Shown here: piece by piece, positions 16,485 to 22,759 of the stretch | Layout: each line of letters starts with the position of its first letter | Position numbering within the stretch: position 1 is the stretch's first letter | Virus record (IMG/VR): IMGVR_UViG_3300017745_000064 | Coordinates: 1-23,034 of that record | Origin: a virus | Strand: one strand, 5' to 3' | DNA: 23,034 bases | Translations under genes and position numbers: made by a program | Notes under the pieces: model-generated | Database searches by the model: none | What the model was told of the DNA's origin: nothing | The model's input: the letters and a program-made list of their open reading frames with translations, nothing else

Positions 16485-16706
16485 TTATTCTACTATACGA
16501 ACTATATAGTTAGAACCATCAGCATTTTTGGATACTTCTACAGTTTTATTCTCACAGGAGTATCGCACTGTCTGGCTTTTCTTATACAGGTTCCTTTCTA
16601 TGGTTCTTTTAGCTTTTAGGCATTTTGATATCTTTTCAAATGCCGTGTGTTCAGAAACATCGCCGCCCATATACAGGATAAGAGTTATGGTTTTAATGAT
16701 TTCCAT
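16485..16706 (-). CDS. Small protein with N-terminal hydrophobic segment
   Basis: A 73-residue protein overlapping the upstream gene by 14 bases. It starts MEIIKTITLILYMGGDVSEH, a short hydrophobic segment, then TAFEKISKCLKAKRTIERNL and a strand-rich end (QTVRYSCENKTVEVSKN) with two Cys (C28 and C51). It could be a small periplasmic or envelope protein with one disulfide. The pattern ILYMGG-V-EHTAFEK is one I have seen in marine phages but cannot name. A spanin-like role is possible because a one-segment coiled-coil protein is encoded just before it. Confidence 0.72.
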   Translation of the reverse strand: MEIIKTITLILYMGGDVSEHTAFEKISKCLKAKRTIERNLYKKSQTVRYSCENKTVEVSKNADGSNYIVRIVE

Positions 16707-17091
16707 TTCTCATTTTCTCTAGGTTTTCTTCTAAGGCGTTTAATCGCTTTTCGTAGAACTCTAGGGTTAGCTTCTGTTGTTGGTCGTAGGGAGCTTTGCC
16801 CTCGTCTATCTGTGTAGCTAAGTCATCTAACTGATTCGACAAATGTTCAATGAGCATGAACTGTTCGCTGTCGGCTGGCAGACTGCCCATTTCACCTCTA
16901 GGCCATTTGATTCTGAACTCTGTGTTCTGTCCCAAATCAGCTTCCATCATTGTGATGTTTGTTTCTATCTGATTCAAGCGTTCGATGATACCGAAGTATG
17001 CCCATGTTGCTACACTAGCAGCAGCCACCATACTTATGATGTTACGTAGGGGTAACGCAACTTCTGTGTTCTCGTTTAGCTTTGTAGCCAT
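16693..17091 (-). CDS. Membrane-anchored coiled-coil protein (spanin-like topology)
   Basis: A 132-residue protein: cytoplasmic N-terminus to residue 15, one membrane segment at about 16-36 (RNIISMVAAASVATWAYFGI), then a soluble region with helices IERLNQIETNITMMEADLG and TLEFYEKRLNALEENLEKMR. This N-in, coiled-coil-out layout matches inner membrane spanins, but also many other phage envelope proteins. There is no lipobox partner that I can identify. The ATG overlaps the upstream stop as TAATG. Confidence 0.75.
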   Translation of the reverse strand: MATKLNENTEVALPLRNIISMVAAASVATWAYFGIIERLNQIETNITMMEADLGQNTEFRIKWPRGEMGSLPADSEQFMLIEHLSNQLDDLATQIDEGKAPYDQQQKLTLEFYEKRLNALEENLEKMRNGNH

Positions 17092-17300
17092 TATTCAATA
17101 CCTAGTATCCTAGATAATCCAAACACCTCTAGCAGCATAAAGGTAAAGAACAGTAACAAGATGCTACCTGCTATCAACTTGCCGCTAAAGTTTGTTGACC
17201 CTATGCGAATGGCAATAAACTCGTTGCCCAGTATTCTCAGTATCAGTTCAAAACTGTTTTCGGTGATGCTTACGGCTACGGGCTTTTCTGTATCAGTCAT
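17091..17300 (-). CDS. Small membrane protein, start set at 17300
   Basis: A 69-residue protein starting MTDTEKPVAVSITENSFELI, with one C-terminal membrane segment (KLIAGSILLLFFTFMLLEVF, residues 41-60). An upstream in-frame ATG at 17348 would add 16 residues but lies inside the preceding 52-codon gene. The chosen start overlaps that gene's stop as ATGACTGA and has AAAGAG just upstream. Function unknown; it is the first of three consecutive small membrane proteins. Confidence 0.72.
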   Translation of the reverse strand: MTDTEKPVAVSITENSFELILRILGNEFIAIRIGSTNFSGKLIAGSILLLFFTFMLLEVFGLSRILGIE

Positions 17301-17451
17301 TCTCTTTATCCATTTCAACGCAAAAACATTTCGCATCAGGATTGTCAAACCCGTGTTCCGTTATAGATACGTGACAGTGAGAAAACCACTTGTGGGTAGA
17401 GTGTACAGCAGCTTTAACTTCAATAAGGTTAGCCGCAATAATGCAGAACAT
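17293..17451 (-). CDS. 52-residue Cys/His-rich protein
   Basis: A small gene from ATG 17451 to TGA 17293. The start is 2 bases after the oxygenase-like stop, and the stop overlaps the next ATG as ATGACTGA. The product reads MFCIIAANLIEVKAAVHSTH and later FSHCHVSITEHGFDNPD, ending KCFCVEMDKEND. Candidate metal ligands are C3, H17, H20, H25, C26, H27, H33, C42 and C44. The tight packing on both sides and sensible composition support it as a real gene. Binding of a metal is inference; the HCH...CxC pattern is not one I can assign to a named family. Confidence 0.7.
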   Translation of the reverse strand: MFCIIAANLIEVKAAVHSTHKWFSHCHVSITEHGFDNPDAKCFCVEMDKEND

Positions 17452-17453
17452 AA

Positions 17454-18536
17454 CTACGCCGCTAGTTGCCACAAATTACTCGCATCTAATCCCATCCACT
17501 TGCTCCACTCTGCATAGTAGTGTCGCATACCAACTTCATCGTGAATGGTGCTGTTCTCGTGTCGTCCGTGTAAGATGTTACGGGGTTCTGTTCCCTCGCG
17601 CATTGTTGTACCTTGACCAGCTACGCCGATAAGGTCTTCGTGCAGGTTACGTCCGAATGGACCCCAAATAGAGTTGTGATGCTTGATACGAGTCGCACGT
17701 TCCTTTGGGGTATCCTTTTTAAGACCATAGCCACGAAACTCAATAAGAACCTTGTTTGGCCCAAGAGGTGTAACGCTATCGCTTCGATAAGCACTACCAC
17801 GAAGATTAAAATTAAATCCGGGGAACAGGTCAACCATGTACCATTGATTGGGTGGCAGGTTAGGGAAACTAAGCTCTCCTCTATCCTCAAACCCATCGTA
17901 CTCCTCGTAGTTAACGGTGAAGCTGCTAACATTAACATGTCCGTTATCGAATGGTATGTTTTTTCTAGCAAAGTATTCATCGTTAAAACCTGACACACGA
18001 TTAAAGTAATGCATGAAATCGTGATAGAACTCGCTGTTGGTATCGTGCCACAGCTTGTAGTTTGTATCTACTACTGCTTTGTGATAGTGGAAGACTTCCA
18101 TCTCTTCGGTGTCGATAGCATCCGTAATACAGTCAAATGCTCCTGCTGTCCACTGATCCACAGTCATGGGGTTGTTTTGATCAAGTGTAGTCCATACCAT
18201 ACCCCCGTGTTTGACTTCACACGGCAACTCTTTCCACATTCCTGAGTGATATGTTAAGGATAGATCGTTGCCAGAGGGACGTTTAACGTTGTCAGAAAGA
18301 AACGTTCTAACTTTGCCATCTTCAAACCGTATAGCTACTACATTGTGCAGTGCTATCTGTGTTGTCCTAAAATCACCTAATTTAGGTAACTCACTCGAAT
18401 GACACATAGGCACCCAAACTTTAGAAAAGATGTCTTCTATCTCTTGTGCATAAATGTCGTAGCTAGAGTAGATTAGAGAACTAATGTGTTCTACTTTAGG
18501 AGTTTTGAGCCAGTCTTTGTGATTGCGTGGTGGCAT
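17454..18536 (-). CDS. Rieske-type non-haem iron oxygenase homologue with degenerate Rieske domain
   Basis: A 360-residue homologue of ring-hydroxylating or quaternary-amine oxygenase alpha subunits. The start is ATG 18536, overlapping the upstream stop as TAATG; a GTG 12 bases earlier is less likely. Residues 28-121 follow the Rieske domain (YAQEIEDIFSKVWVPMCHSS, ELPKLGDFRT, AIRFEDGKVRTFL), but the cluster ligands fail. Where families have N-V-C-x-H-R-G it reads NVKRPSG (83-89), and where they have C-P-Y-H it reads LTYH (94-97). Only H97 remains. The catalytic domain keeps NSEFYHDFMH (E169, H172, H176) and EDLIGVAGQG (D301), possible iron ligands, though the usual H-x4-H is H-x3-H. Either the enzyme works without a Rieske cluster or it has a new function. 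Confidence 0.75.
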   Translation of the reverse strand: MPPRNHKDWLKTPKVEHISSLIYSSYDIYAQEIEDIFSKVWVPMCHSSELPKLGDFRTTQIALHNVVAIRFEDGKVRTFLSDNVKRPSGNDLSLTYHSGMWKELPCEVKHGGMVWTTLDQNNPMTVDQWTAGAFDCITDAIDTEEMEVFHYHKAVVDTNYKLWHDTNSEFYHDFMHYFNRVSGFNDEYFARKNIPFDNGHVNVSSFTVNYEEYDGFEDRGELSFPNLPPNQWYMVDLFPGFNFNLRGSAYRSDSVTPLGPNKVLIEFRGYGLKKDTPKERATRIKHHNSIWGPFGRNLHEDLIGVAGQGTTMREGTEPRNILHGRHENSTIHDEVGMRHYYAEWSKWMGLDASNLWQLAA

Positions 18537-18772
18537 TAGGCTATCCACTTTGTTTCAAAATCTTCATTAGAAATTTCACCACCTTTTTTTTCAGGGGGTT
18601 TAACTATGTTACCATCTTTATCACGAATCAGAGGTTTGCGATTTTTAATTGCGTCTTCAAATCTTTTTTTGTGGTATTGCCTTGTTTTTTCCAAATCCTC
18701 TGTATTATTCTTTTCAGCACTCTCTGCAGCTTTGCGTCCACGAGCCTCTTTTTCAGGTGAGTATGTTGCCAT
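18536..18772 (-). CDS. Small charged hypothetical protein
   Basis: A 78-residue, Lys/Glu-rich, helical protein (SPEKEARGRKAAESAEKNN, then DLEKTRQYHKKRFEDAIKN) with a short C-terminal IRDKDGNIVKPPEKK segment. No domain is recognised. It is coupled by TAATG to the downstream oxygenase homologue, so the two are translated together. Confidence 0.68.
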   Translation of the reverse strand: MATYSPEKEARGRKAAESAEKNNTEDLEKTRQYHKKRFEDAIKNRKPLIRDKDGNIVKPPEKKGGEISNEDFETKWIA

Positions 18773-18973
18773 TTAAGCTTTACCTCGTTCAAAATAGGCT
18801 TTTGATTTTTTATCAATTTGTTTATTAAGAGGGATGTTTCCTAAATATGATTTCTTTTCACCGTGTTCAAAAAGAATTACAGGCTTTTGAAGACTAAAGG
18901 GTTGCATATTATCTTCGCGTTCCTTTTGCTTTTCTTTAGACTTTTGAGCGGGACGGGGTTGTGTGTATCTCAT
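18773..18973 (-). CDS. Small basic hypothetical protein
   Basis: A 66-residue Lys/Gln-rich protein (MRYTQPRPAQKSKEKQKERE) with a hydrophobic stretch QPFSLQKPVILFEHGEKK. No family recognised. The ATG overlaps the upstream stop as TAATG and its own stop abuts the next gene's start. Likely a small cytoplasmic or virion-accessory protein. Confidence 0.62.
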   Translation of the reverse strand: MRYTQPRPAQKSKEKQKEREDNMQPFSLQKPVILFEHGEKKSYLGNIPLNKQIDKKSKAYFERGKA

Positions 18974-19320
18974 TATCTTGTCTCCGCTGCGCTAGAGGCT
19001 CGACGAGGTTGTACACGACCACCGTACATTTTACCTTTTCTGTACTTACCAGTTCCTTTTACATAAGCAACATAGTCCTCTGCTGAATCAAGGTAATCAG
19101 GCAAATCAATACCCTGCTCTTTATATCTCTTTTTAAGTCTACCTATATTACTGTTATAATACCCTATGTGAAATTTTTCAGGAGCAGACTTTGGAGGTAC
19201 TTTAGTTCTATCCATTCCCTCTGCACCAAAACCTATAGCAGATTTAACTGTCTCGACTACCGCACCCACTTGTTCTTTCGCGCTTTTTCTACCCGTTGTT
19301 TGAGATAAATTTGTTGTCAT
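18973..19320 (-). CDS. Hypothetical protein
   Basis: A 115-residue protein starting one base after the lysozyme stop. The N-terminal helix (KEQVGAVVETVKSAIGFG) is followed by a mixed central region (FHIGYYNSNIGRLKKRYKEQ) and a basic C-terminal tail (GKMYGGRVQPRRASS). No catalytic motif or membrane segment. Function unknown; membership in the lysis-proximal block is by position. Confidence 0.65.
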   Translation of the reverse strand: MTTNLSQTTGRKSAKEQVGAVVETVKSAIGFGAEGMDRTKVPPKSAPEKFHIGYYNSNIGRLKKRYKEQGIDLPDYLDSAEDYVAYVKGTGKYRKGKMYGGRVQPRRASSAAETR

Positions 19321-19321
19321 C

Positions 19322-19807
19322 TTAGAACTCTCCCGCTTTCATTGCGTCCGAAAGTTTAACAGCCCTCGAACCTACCTGTTTAGCCCATCTCGAATCCATC
19401 ATCTCAAGTGATGCTATCTCGTAGTTACCATCGTAGATTGCGGCCCACATGTTTTTGAACTTGCACAACCGGGGAACCCCCATATTGAATGCCATGTCCA
19501 TCAGTATCAACTGTCTTACACTATCCAAGTCTTCGACACAAGGATGAACTCGACACAATTCGTTTTCGACTATACGTATGTCGTTCATGGCAAGGTAACG
19601 AGCGTCAGCTTCTGTAATACCGTGTTCGTAGATTACATCCATACTAGGGATATCCATGTACTCTAATTCTTCTTTGGTAATACCCCTGTCTTTGAGGTTT
19701 CTACCTATTCCTATAGTTTCGATGCCTAAACTATCTTCATACACTGTAAGGACCATACCCTCGTGATGAATTAGTTTATCTAGGAAAAGTTCTGTTCTGT
19801 ATTTCAT
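19322..19807 (-). CDS. T4-type lysozyme (GH24 endolysin)
   Basis: A 161-residue muramidase that would cleave beta-1,4 links of peptidoglycan. The catalytic set aligns with T4 lysozyme at a constant offset of five residues: E16 (LIHHEG), D25 (YEDSLG) and T31 (ETIGIGRN) correspond to E11, D20 and T26. The C-terminal helices (SVRQLILMDMAFNMGVPRL, WAKQVGSRAVKL) complete the fold, and length equals the family norm of about 164. It has no signal peptide, so release requires a holin, provided nearby. Its ATG overlaps the upstream small gene as ATGA. Confidence 0.93.
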   Translation of the reverse strand: MKYRTELFLDKLIHHEGMVLTVYEDSLGIETIGIGRNLKDRGITKEELEYMDIPSMDVIYEHGITEADARYLAMNDIRIVENELCRVHPCVEDLDSVRQLILMDMAFNMGVPRLCKFKNMWAAIYDGNYEIASLEMMDSRWAKQVGSRAVKLSDAMKAGEF

Positions 19808-19926
19808 TTGGCTTTACCCCAGCTAATTATTTCGTCAATGGTTCGCCCACATCCGATACACTTAACTCTTTCCTTGTCCAATACACAAATTCCTTTGCAC
19901 GGACTCTTATTTTCTTTTGGATTCAC
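19804..19926 (-). CDS. 40-residue Cys-rich protein, DUF1289-like
   Basis: A 40-codon gene with GTG start at 19926 and TGA stop at 19804-19806, which forms an ATGA overlap with the lysozyme start. The product, MNPKENKSPCKGICVLDKER and then VKCIGCGRTIDEIISWGKAK, matches the DUF1289 pattern: S-P-C-x3-C followed by C-x-G-C-G-R-T-x-D-E-I-x-x-W. Four Cys (10, 14, 23, 26) are placed to hold a metal or Fe-S centre. DUF1289 proteins are common in Proteobacteria and their role is not established. It sits between a membrane protein and the lysozyme. Confidence 0.75.
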   Translation of the reverse strand: MNPKENKSPCKGICVLDKERVKCIGCGRTIDEIISWGKAK

Positions 19927-20152
19927 GCGACCTAGTTTCCACAGTGCTACTTGACTCGTGACCCATCCACACAGCAAAAGCCCCCGTCATAGCCCCGACA
20001 ACCGTCGATACAAACGCAGTTTGCTGGGTCGTTGCACTCGCACCTAGAGCCATGAACCACTGAACCACCTGATAGCTCATCAGTGTCATTGCCAGCATCA
20101 TCAGTCTTGGAAGGATTCGCCATGCTAATATTTTCTCCATTGTATATGTCAT
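19907..20152 (-). CDS. Small membrane protein, possible holin partner
   Basis: An 81-residue protein with two hydrophobic segments, ILPRLMMLAMTLMSYQVVQW (about 13-32) and TAFVSTVVGAMTGAFAVWM (about 45-63), and a charged Ser/Arg-rich C-terminus. The ATG at 20152 overlaps the holin-like stop as ATGA; an internal ATG at 20140 would give MEKILAWRILPRLMM. The position between holin-like protein and lysozyme suggests a lysis role. I recall similar proteins in marine phages with no experimental function. Confidence 0.78.
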   Translation of the reverse strand: MTYTMEKILAWRILPRLMMLAMTLMSYQVVQWFMALGASATTQQTAFVSTVVGAMTGAFAVWMGHESSSTVETRSRESKRK

Positions 20153-20532
20153 TTCTTACCAAAGAACTTTGTCGCTGACCGGACTCCAAAGCTTGCAGCA
20201 ACGATAACGCCCAAGCTGTACTGGTACCATTCAGGCATTTGCTCCAATTGTTGAAATCCGTTACGTACAAGGTCTTCCATTCCCGGTATAAAAGCTAAAA
20301 TAAGTGGTATGCTAAATAATATAGTGAGCCATTCGTCTTTCCAAGATGACTGGCTACCCTTCGCCATCTCCAAGTCCCAGTCAATTTCCCCCGTAGCTTT
20401 TTTCTGCATAACTACGGCTTCGGCTTGTGCCTTTGCTACCTTAGTAGCTGACTGGGCTTTCTTCTCCGCTACTTTGCCGGACATCCATGTGCCAGCAAGG
20501 TCTGCTATTGGTCCAATTAGGGCTGTTAGCAT
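20149..20532 (-). CDS. Holin-like protein, three-helix type (GTA holin 3TM family)
   Basis: A 127-residue protein. Start at ATG 20532 (MLTALIGPIADLAG) is preferred: AAGGAG lies 9 bases before it but only 3 before the alternative ATG at 20538. After a charged helical stretch (residues 22-45) comes DWDLEMAKGSQSSWKDEWLT, then hydrophobic ILFSIPLILAFIPGM and YSLGVIVAASFGVRSATKFF. This DW-LEMA-S-SWKDEWLT motif followed by two to three hydrophobic segments is the pattern of the phage holin family PF11351. It would permeabilise the inner membrane to release the lysozyme encoded downstream. Confidence 0.82.
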   Translation of the reverse strand: MLTALIGPIADLAGTWMSGKVAEKKAQSATKVAKAQAEAVVMQKKATGEIDWDLEMAKGSQSSWKDEWLTILFSIPLILAFIPGMEDLVRNGFQQLEQMPEWYQYSLGVIVAASFGVRSATKFFGKK

Positions 20533-20789
20533 TTCCATCGTCTCCTTGCTTGGCGCAAACGACTGTTAGGGTTCTTTGCAGCTTTCGGAAACTTCTTCAT
20601 CTGTCCGGCTGACCTTGCACAGAAAGATTTACGTCGTTTTGCGTCTTTGCTTCCGGGCTTCACTTTGCCTGTTACGGCAGTCTTCAATTTACTACCGGGG
20701 TTCTTGCGGCGATACGCAGCTACCCCAGCCTTAGTCATACCCGCACCCGACTTGGTAGGACGAAAATTCTTTTTGTTACGGGCTGGCAT
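20526..20789 (-). CDS. Small basic Cys-containing protein
   Basis: An 87-residue, extremely Arg/Lys-rich protein starting MPARNKKNFRPTKSGAGMTK; ATG 20789 follows the upstream stop by 4 bases. A GTG at 20813 with AAGGAAG upstream is an alternative that would overlap the neighbour by 20 bases. The sequence holds AGVAAYRRKNPGSKLKTAVT, AKRRKSFCARSAGQMKKFP and an end of ARRRWKC. No membrane segment. The very high basicity suggests nucleic acid binding, by composition only. Similar proteins occur in marine phages and large algal viruses as I recall; no named role. Confidence 0.7.
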   Translation of the reverse strand: MPARNKKNFRPTKSGAGMTKAGVAAYRRKNPGSKLKTAVTGKVKPGSKDAKRRKSFCARSAGQMKKFPKAAKNPNSRLRQARRRWKC

Positions 20790-20793
20790 TTTA

Positions 20794-21042
20794 TCAGCTT
20801 TTCTTGGTGGCACTTTTCTTCCTTCGCTTTCCTGATGCGGTAACAGACCACTTTACTGCTCGTGGTCCCGTCTTTTTGGCTGCTTCTTTTTTGGTTATAC
20901 GTTTGGCGACTTTGGCAGGTCTACAGGCAGGGTAGGGGCGTTTTTTTTTCTCTGAACCAGAGCGACCACACTTCTTGCCAGTCTTTACGTCTCGCCAGTC
21001 TTCCTTGAACCATTTAGTTAAGCCGCCTTTTGGTTTAGCCAT
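20794..21042 (-). CDS. Small basic protein with CGR...YPACRP motif
   Basis: An 82-residue protein starting MAKPKGGLTKWFKEDWRDVK. It holds KTGKKCGRSGSEKKKRPYPAC with C25 and C40, followed by a Lys/Arg-rich tail (KRRKKSATKKS). The W-DVK-G-CGR...YPACRP signature recurs in small marine phage and algal-virus proteins; I believe it belongs with DUF5872 but I am not certain. Two Cys flanked by Arg and Pro may bind a metal as a dimer. Overlaps the upstream stop as TGATG. Confidence 0.75.
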   Translation of the reverse strand: MAKPKGGLTKWFKEDWRDVKTGKKCGRSGSEKKKRPYPACRPAKVAKRITKKEAAKKTGPRAVKWSVTASGKRRKKSATKKS

Positions 21043-21221
21043 CAGGCATACGTCCCGCCACGCTTCTTATAGGTTCTAACTAACCAAGCATTTGCATATG
21101 CGCTTGGGTATACATCAAATTTACGTTTAGCCTCTGCCTTAACCCGTGCGTATAATGCTGCATTCTTTGGCTTTGGGCTTTTTGATTTTTTACTAGGTTT
21201 CTTAGGTGCTTTTCTAGCCAT
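21042..21221 (-). CDS. Small basic protein (KFDVYPSAYAN motif)
   Basis: A 59-residue protein from ATG 21221 (MARKAPKKPSKKSKSPKPKN). A GTG at 21260 would add 13 residues, but it overlaps the predicted promoter (21251-21279) and lies upstream of its expected start point, so I reject it; GGGGGT precedes the ATG. The conserved core is ALYARVKAEAKRKFDVYPSA followed by YANAWLVRTYKKRGGTYA, a sequence I know from marine phages and algal viruses. First gene after the promoter. Likely nucleic-acid binding by composition; no proven role. Confidence 0.75.
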   Translation of the reverse strand: MARKAPKKPSKKSKSPKPKNAALYARVKAEAKRKFDVYPSAYANAWLVRTYKKRGGTYA

Positions 21222-21250
21222 TGTGTATTTACCCCCGGCAAAGGTTGTTG

Positions 21251-21279
21251 CTTTTATCACAAAATAAATAAAGGGTCAA
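21251..21279 (-). promoter_or_regulatory. Sigma70-like promoter for basic-protein and lysis genes
   Basis: TTGACC (21279-21274) and TAAAAG (21256-21251) are spaced by 17 bases, matching 5 of 6 and 4 of 6 consensus positions. The spacer is AT-rich. The predicted start near 21244 leads into the small basic gene at 21221. The -35 box directly follows the hairpin. Weaker than the tail-operon promoter, so confidence is moderate. Confidence 0.5.
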
Positions 21280-21303
21280 GAGGGGCAAGTTGCCCTGCCC
21301 CCC
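21280..21303 (-). terminator. GC-rich hairpin, terminator-like, after the head genes
   Basis: GGGGGGCA (21303-21296) pairs with TGCCCCTC (21287-21280) around an 8-base loop, giving 8 pairs with one G-T. It lies 10 bases after the stop of the probable decoration gene. The run of T that follows (TTTATTTATTTTG, about 9 bases downstream) is not immediately adjacent, so it may be a weak terminator, an mRNA-stabilising 3' hairpin or an insulator of the next promoter. Confidence 0.5.
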
Positions 21304-21312
21304 AAGTATTAT

Positions 21313-21726
21313 TTAGGCAAACGGTGCGCCTGTTCCGGGATCACCCAGATCACACATTACTGCAACACAACGGATTTTACCGTCAAATGTAGCAGTAACA
21401 CCAAGAATGTCGATGTTATCTGCTGCAGTGTACAGCTTTGCAGTTTGACCAAATTCTTGTGCAACGGCAGAACCGCTAACATCAGTTACCCAAGTGTCAG
21501 CAGCAGCAGCATCACCCATGTCGATTGTAGGTGATCCTGTAGATGCGGCCTGATACACTTCGATACCTGCCATCAAGACCAGAGTGTTGTCTGGAATCTC
21601 AAAGACGTTAACAATGTCACCAGCAGCAAGATTAGTAGATGTGAAGTCGAGAACAACCTCAACAACCTGCGTCTTCTTACCAAGAGGGATACCAGCTACG
21701 GCACCAGTTACATTATAAGTAGCCAT
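21313..21726 (-). CDS. Probable capsid decoration protein
   Basis: A 137-residue beta-rich protein immediately downstream of the major capsid gene. It begins MATYNVTGAVAGIPLGKKTQ and alternates strands (VVEVVLDFTSTNLAAGDIVN, TLVLMAGIEVYQAASTGSP, GKIRCVAVMCDLG). No membrane segment or catalytic motif. Position and strand-rich build suit a protein that trims or decorates the capsid; this is inference. AGGGAG lies about 9 bases before ATG. It is the last gene before the hairpin. Confidence 0.7.
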   Translation of the reverse strand: MATYNVTGAVAGIPLGKKTQVVEVVLDFTSTNLAAGDIVNVFEIPDNTLVLMAGIEVYQAASTGSPTIDMGDAAAADTWVTDVSGSAVAQEFGQTAKLYTAADNIDILGVTATFDGKIRCVAVMCDLGDPGTGAPFA

Positions 21727-21740
21727 GTTTCAAGTCTCCC

Positions 21741-22730
21741 TTATGCAAAGTCTACAACGCCGCGAACGATAGCTTCTGGACGTAATACTTTCTGTCCAAA
21801 AACATGCAATCCACGAATAACGTCGGAGAACGATTCAGTTGAACGAACCACTTCTGTTTTCGCAATGTGCGAAGCAGTAGAGGTGGATGACATGTGACCT
21901 GCAAGAACAATGTTCTCAGAACCATCAGTTGCGAGGGTTGCAGATGCGTCTGTCAAAGTAACTTGGTCTGTGCCACCTGTGCTGTTAAGCGCAGTTGTTT
22001 TGTAGCAACGGAAGCCAGCAAGTGTGCCGACAGTTGCAAGACCGTTGCGAAGTGGTGAAGTAGCGTCACCGCTAACTTGCACTTCAGCAATTTTATTCCC
22101 GGCTTGGAAACACTTCTCGTAGAAAATTGGAGGTGCAACAAACCAGCGATTCTCTTCTGGCACTGACTCATCGTCAAGGAGACGGGCCATTGCAAGCATC
22201 AGGTTGATGCCGTTATCGTCTGTCTCAATGTTGATGGGTGCGTTTGCAGTACCAAGAGTACCAGCAGCAGCAGTAGTGGTCAGTGTTGTACCGGATACAG
22301 CAGAAGCTGCAATACCAGCACCGTCAGACATAGCCTGAAGAACAGTCTTGTCGTACTTACGCTTCAATGCAAATGCACCTGAAGAGGTAGCAAGTGCCTC
22401 GAAGTTTACGTGCGAATGACGCTCTTCAATGTCGTCGATTTTAAAAGCAAACGCATTAGCTTGATCGACAACCATTGTGATTTGATCGTCAGCCAAGTCT
22501 TGTGGGTTTACTACAGAACCACGACTGTAAGTAGATACTGTTACAGTCGGCTCTTTAATGATACGAACTGTATCGCCAAAGTTTTCAATTTCGCCAGCGT
22601 AGTCAGTGTTCGTGATGTCTTCAACAACCGAAGCGCGACGAAAGAATTTGAGAACTTTTTGGCTAAAAATTTCCGGTGCAAAATTACCGGAAGGCAGGTT
22701 ATTATAACCTGAAGCACTATTGAACGCCAT
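21741..22730 (-). CDS. Major capsid protein (HK97-fold, P22-coat-like)
   Basis: A 329-residue protein starting MAFNSASGYNNLPSGNFAPE. Features of HK97-fold coat proteins of this group are an N-arm, a helix with EIFSQKVLKFFRRASVVEDI, the P-domain-like GDTVRIIKEPTVTVSTYSRG, the spine helix KRKYDKTVLQAMSDGAG, the NINLMLAMARLLDDESVPEENRW region (written here in part), and a C-terminal strand and helix SDVIRGLHVFGQKVLRPE. I know this C-terminal pattern from capsids of marine short-tailed phages. AAGGA lies 8 bases before ATG. It follows the probable scaffold gene, the usual order. Confidence 0.88.
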   Translation of the reverse strand: MAFNSASGYNNLPSGNFAPEIFSQKVLKFFRRASVVEDITNTDYAGEIENFGDTVRIIKEPTVTVSTYSRGSVVNPQDLADDQITMVVDQANAFAFKIDDIEERHSHVNFEALATSSGAFALKRKYDKTVLQAMSDGAGIAASAVSGTTLTTTAAAGTLGTANAPINIETDDNGINLMLAMARLLDDESVPEENRWFVAPPIFYEKCFQAGNKIAEVQVSGDATSPLRNGLATVGTLAGFRCYKTTALNSTGGTDQVTLTDASATLATDGSENIVLAGHMSSTSTASHIAKTEVVRSTESFSDVIRGLHVFGQKVLRPEAIVRGVVDFA

Positions 22731-22759
22731 TGGTTCATTCCTTCTCTATTTTTGAGGTT

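Noticed and set aside
16485-17300. A two-gene spanin pair
   Set aside because: One protein has inner-spanin topology, but no lipobox-bearing outer spanin could be identified, so the genes are described only by topology.
17322-17356. TTGACA on the minus strand inside the 52-codon gene, considered as a promoter
   Set aside because: No acceptable -10 box lies at 16-18 bases; the corresponding hexamer is TTTTGC.
17621-17998. Minus-strand frame of 125 codons inside the oxygenase homologue
   Set aside because: It is fully embedded in another frame of a gene with clear family similarity, and its product resembles no protein.
19947-20270. Minus-strand frame of 107 codons with a Cys-rich end, at first resembling a metal-binding protein
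   Set aside because: It overlaps both the holin-like gene and the membrane protein in another frame; the Cys-rich part is the shifted reading of a membrane segment.
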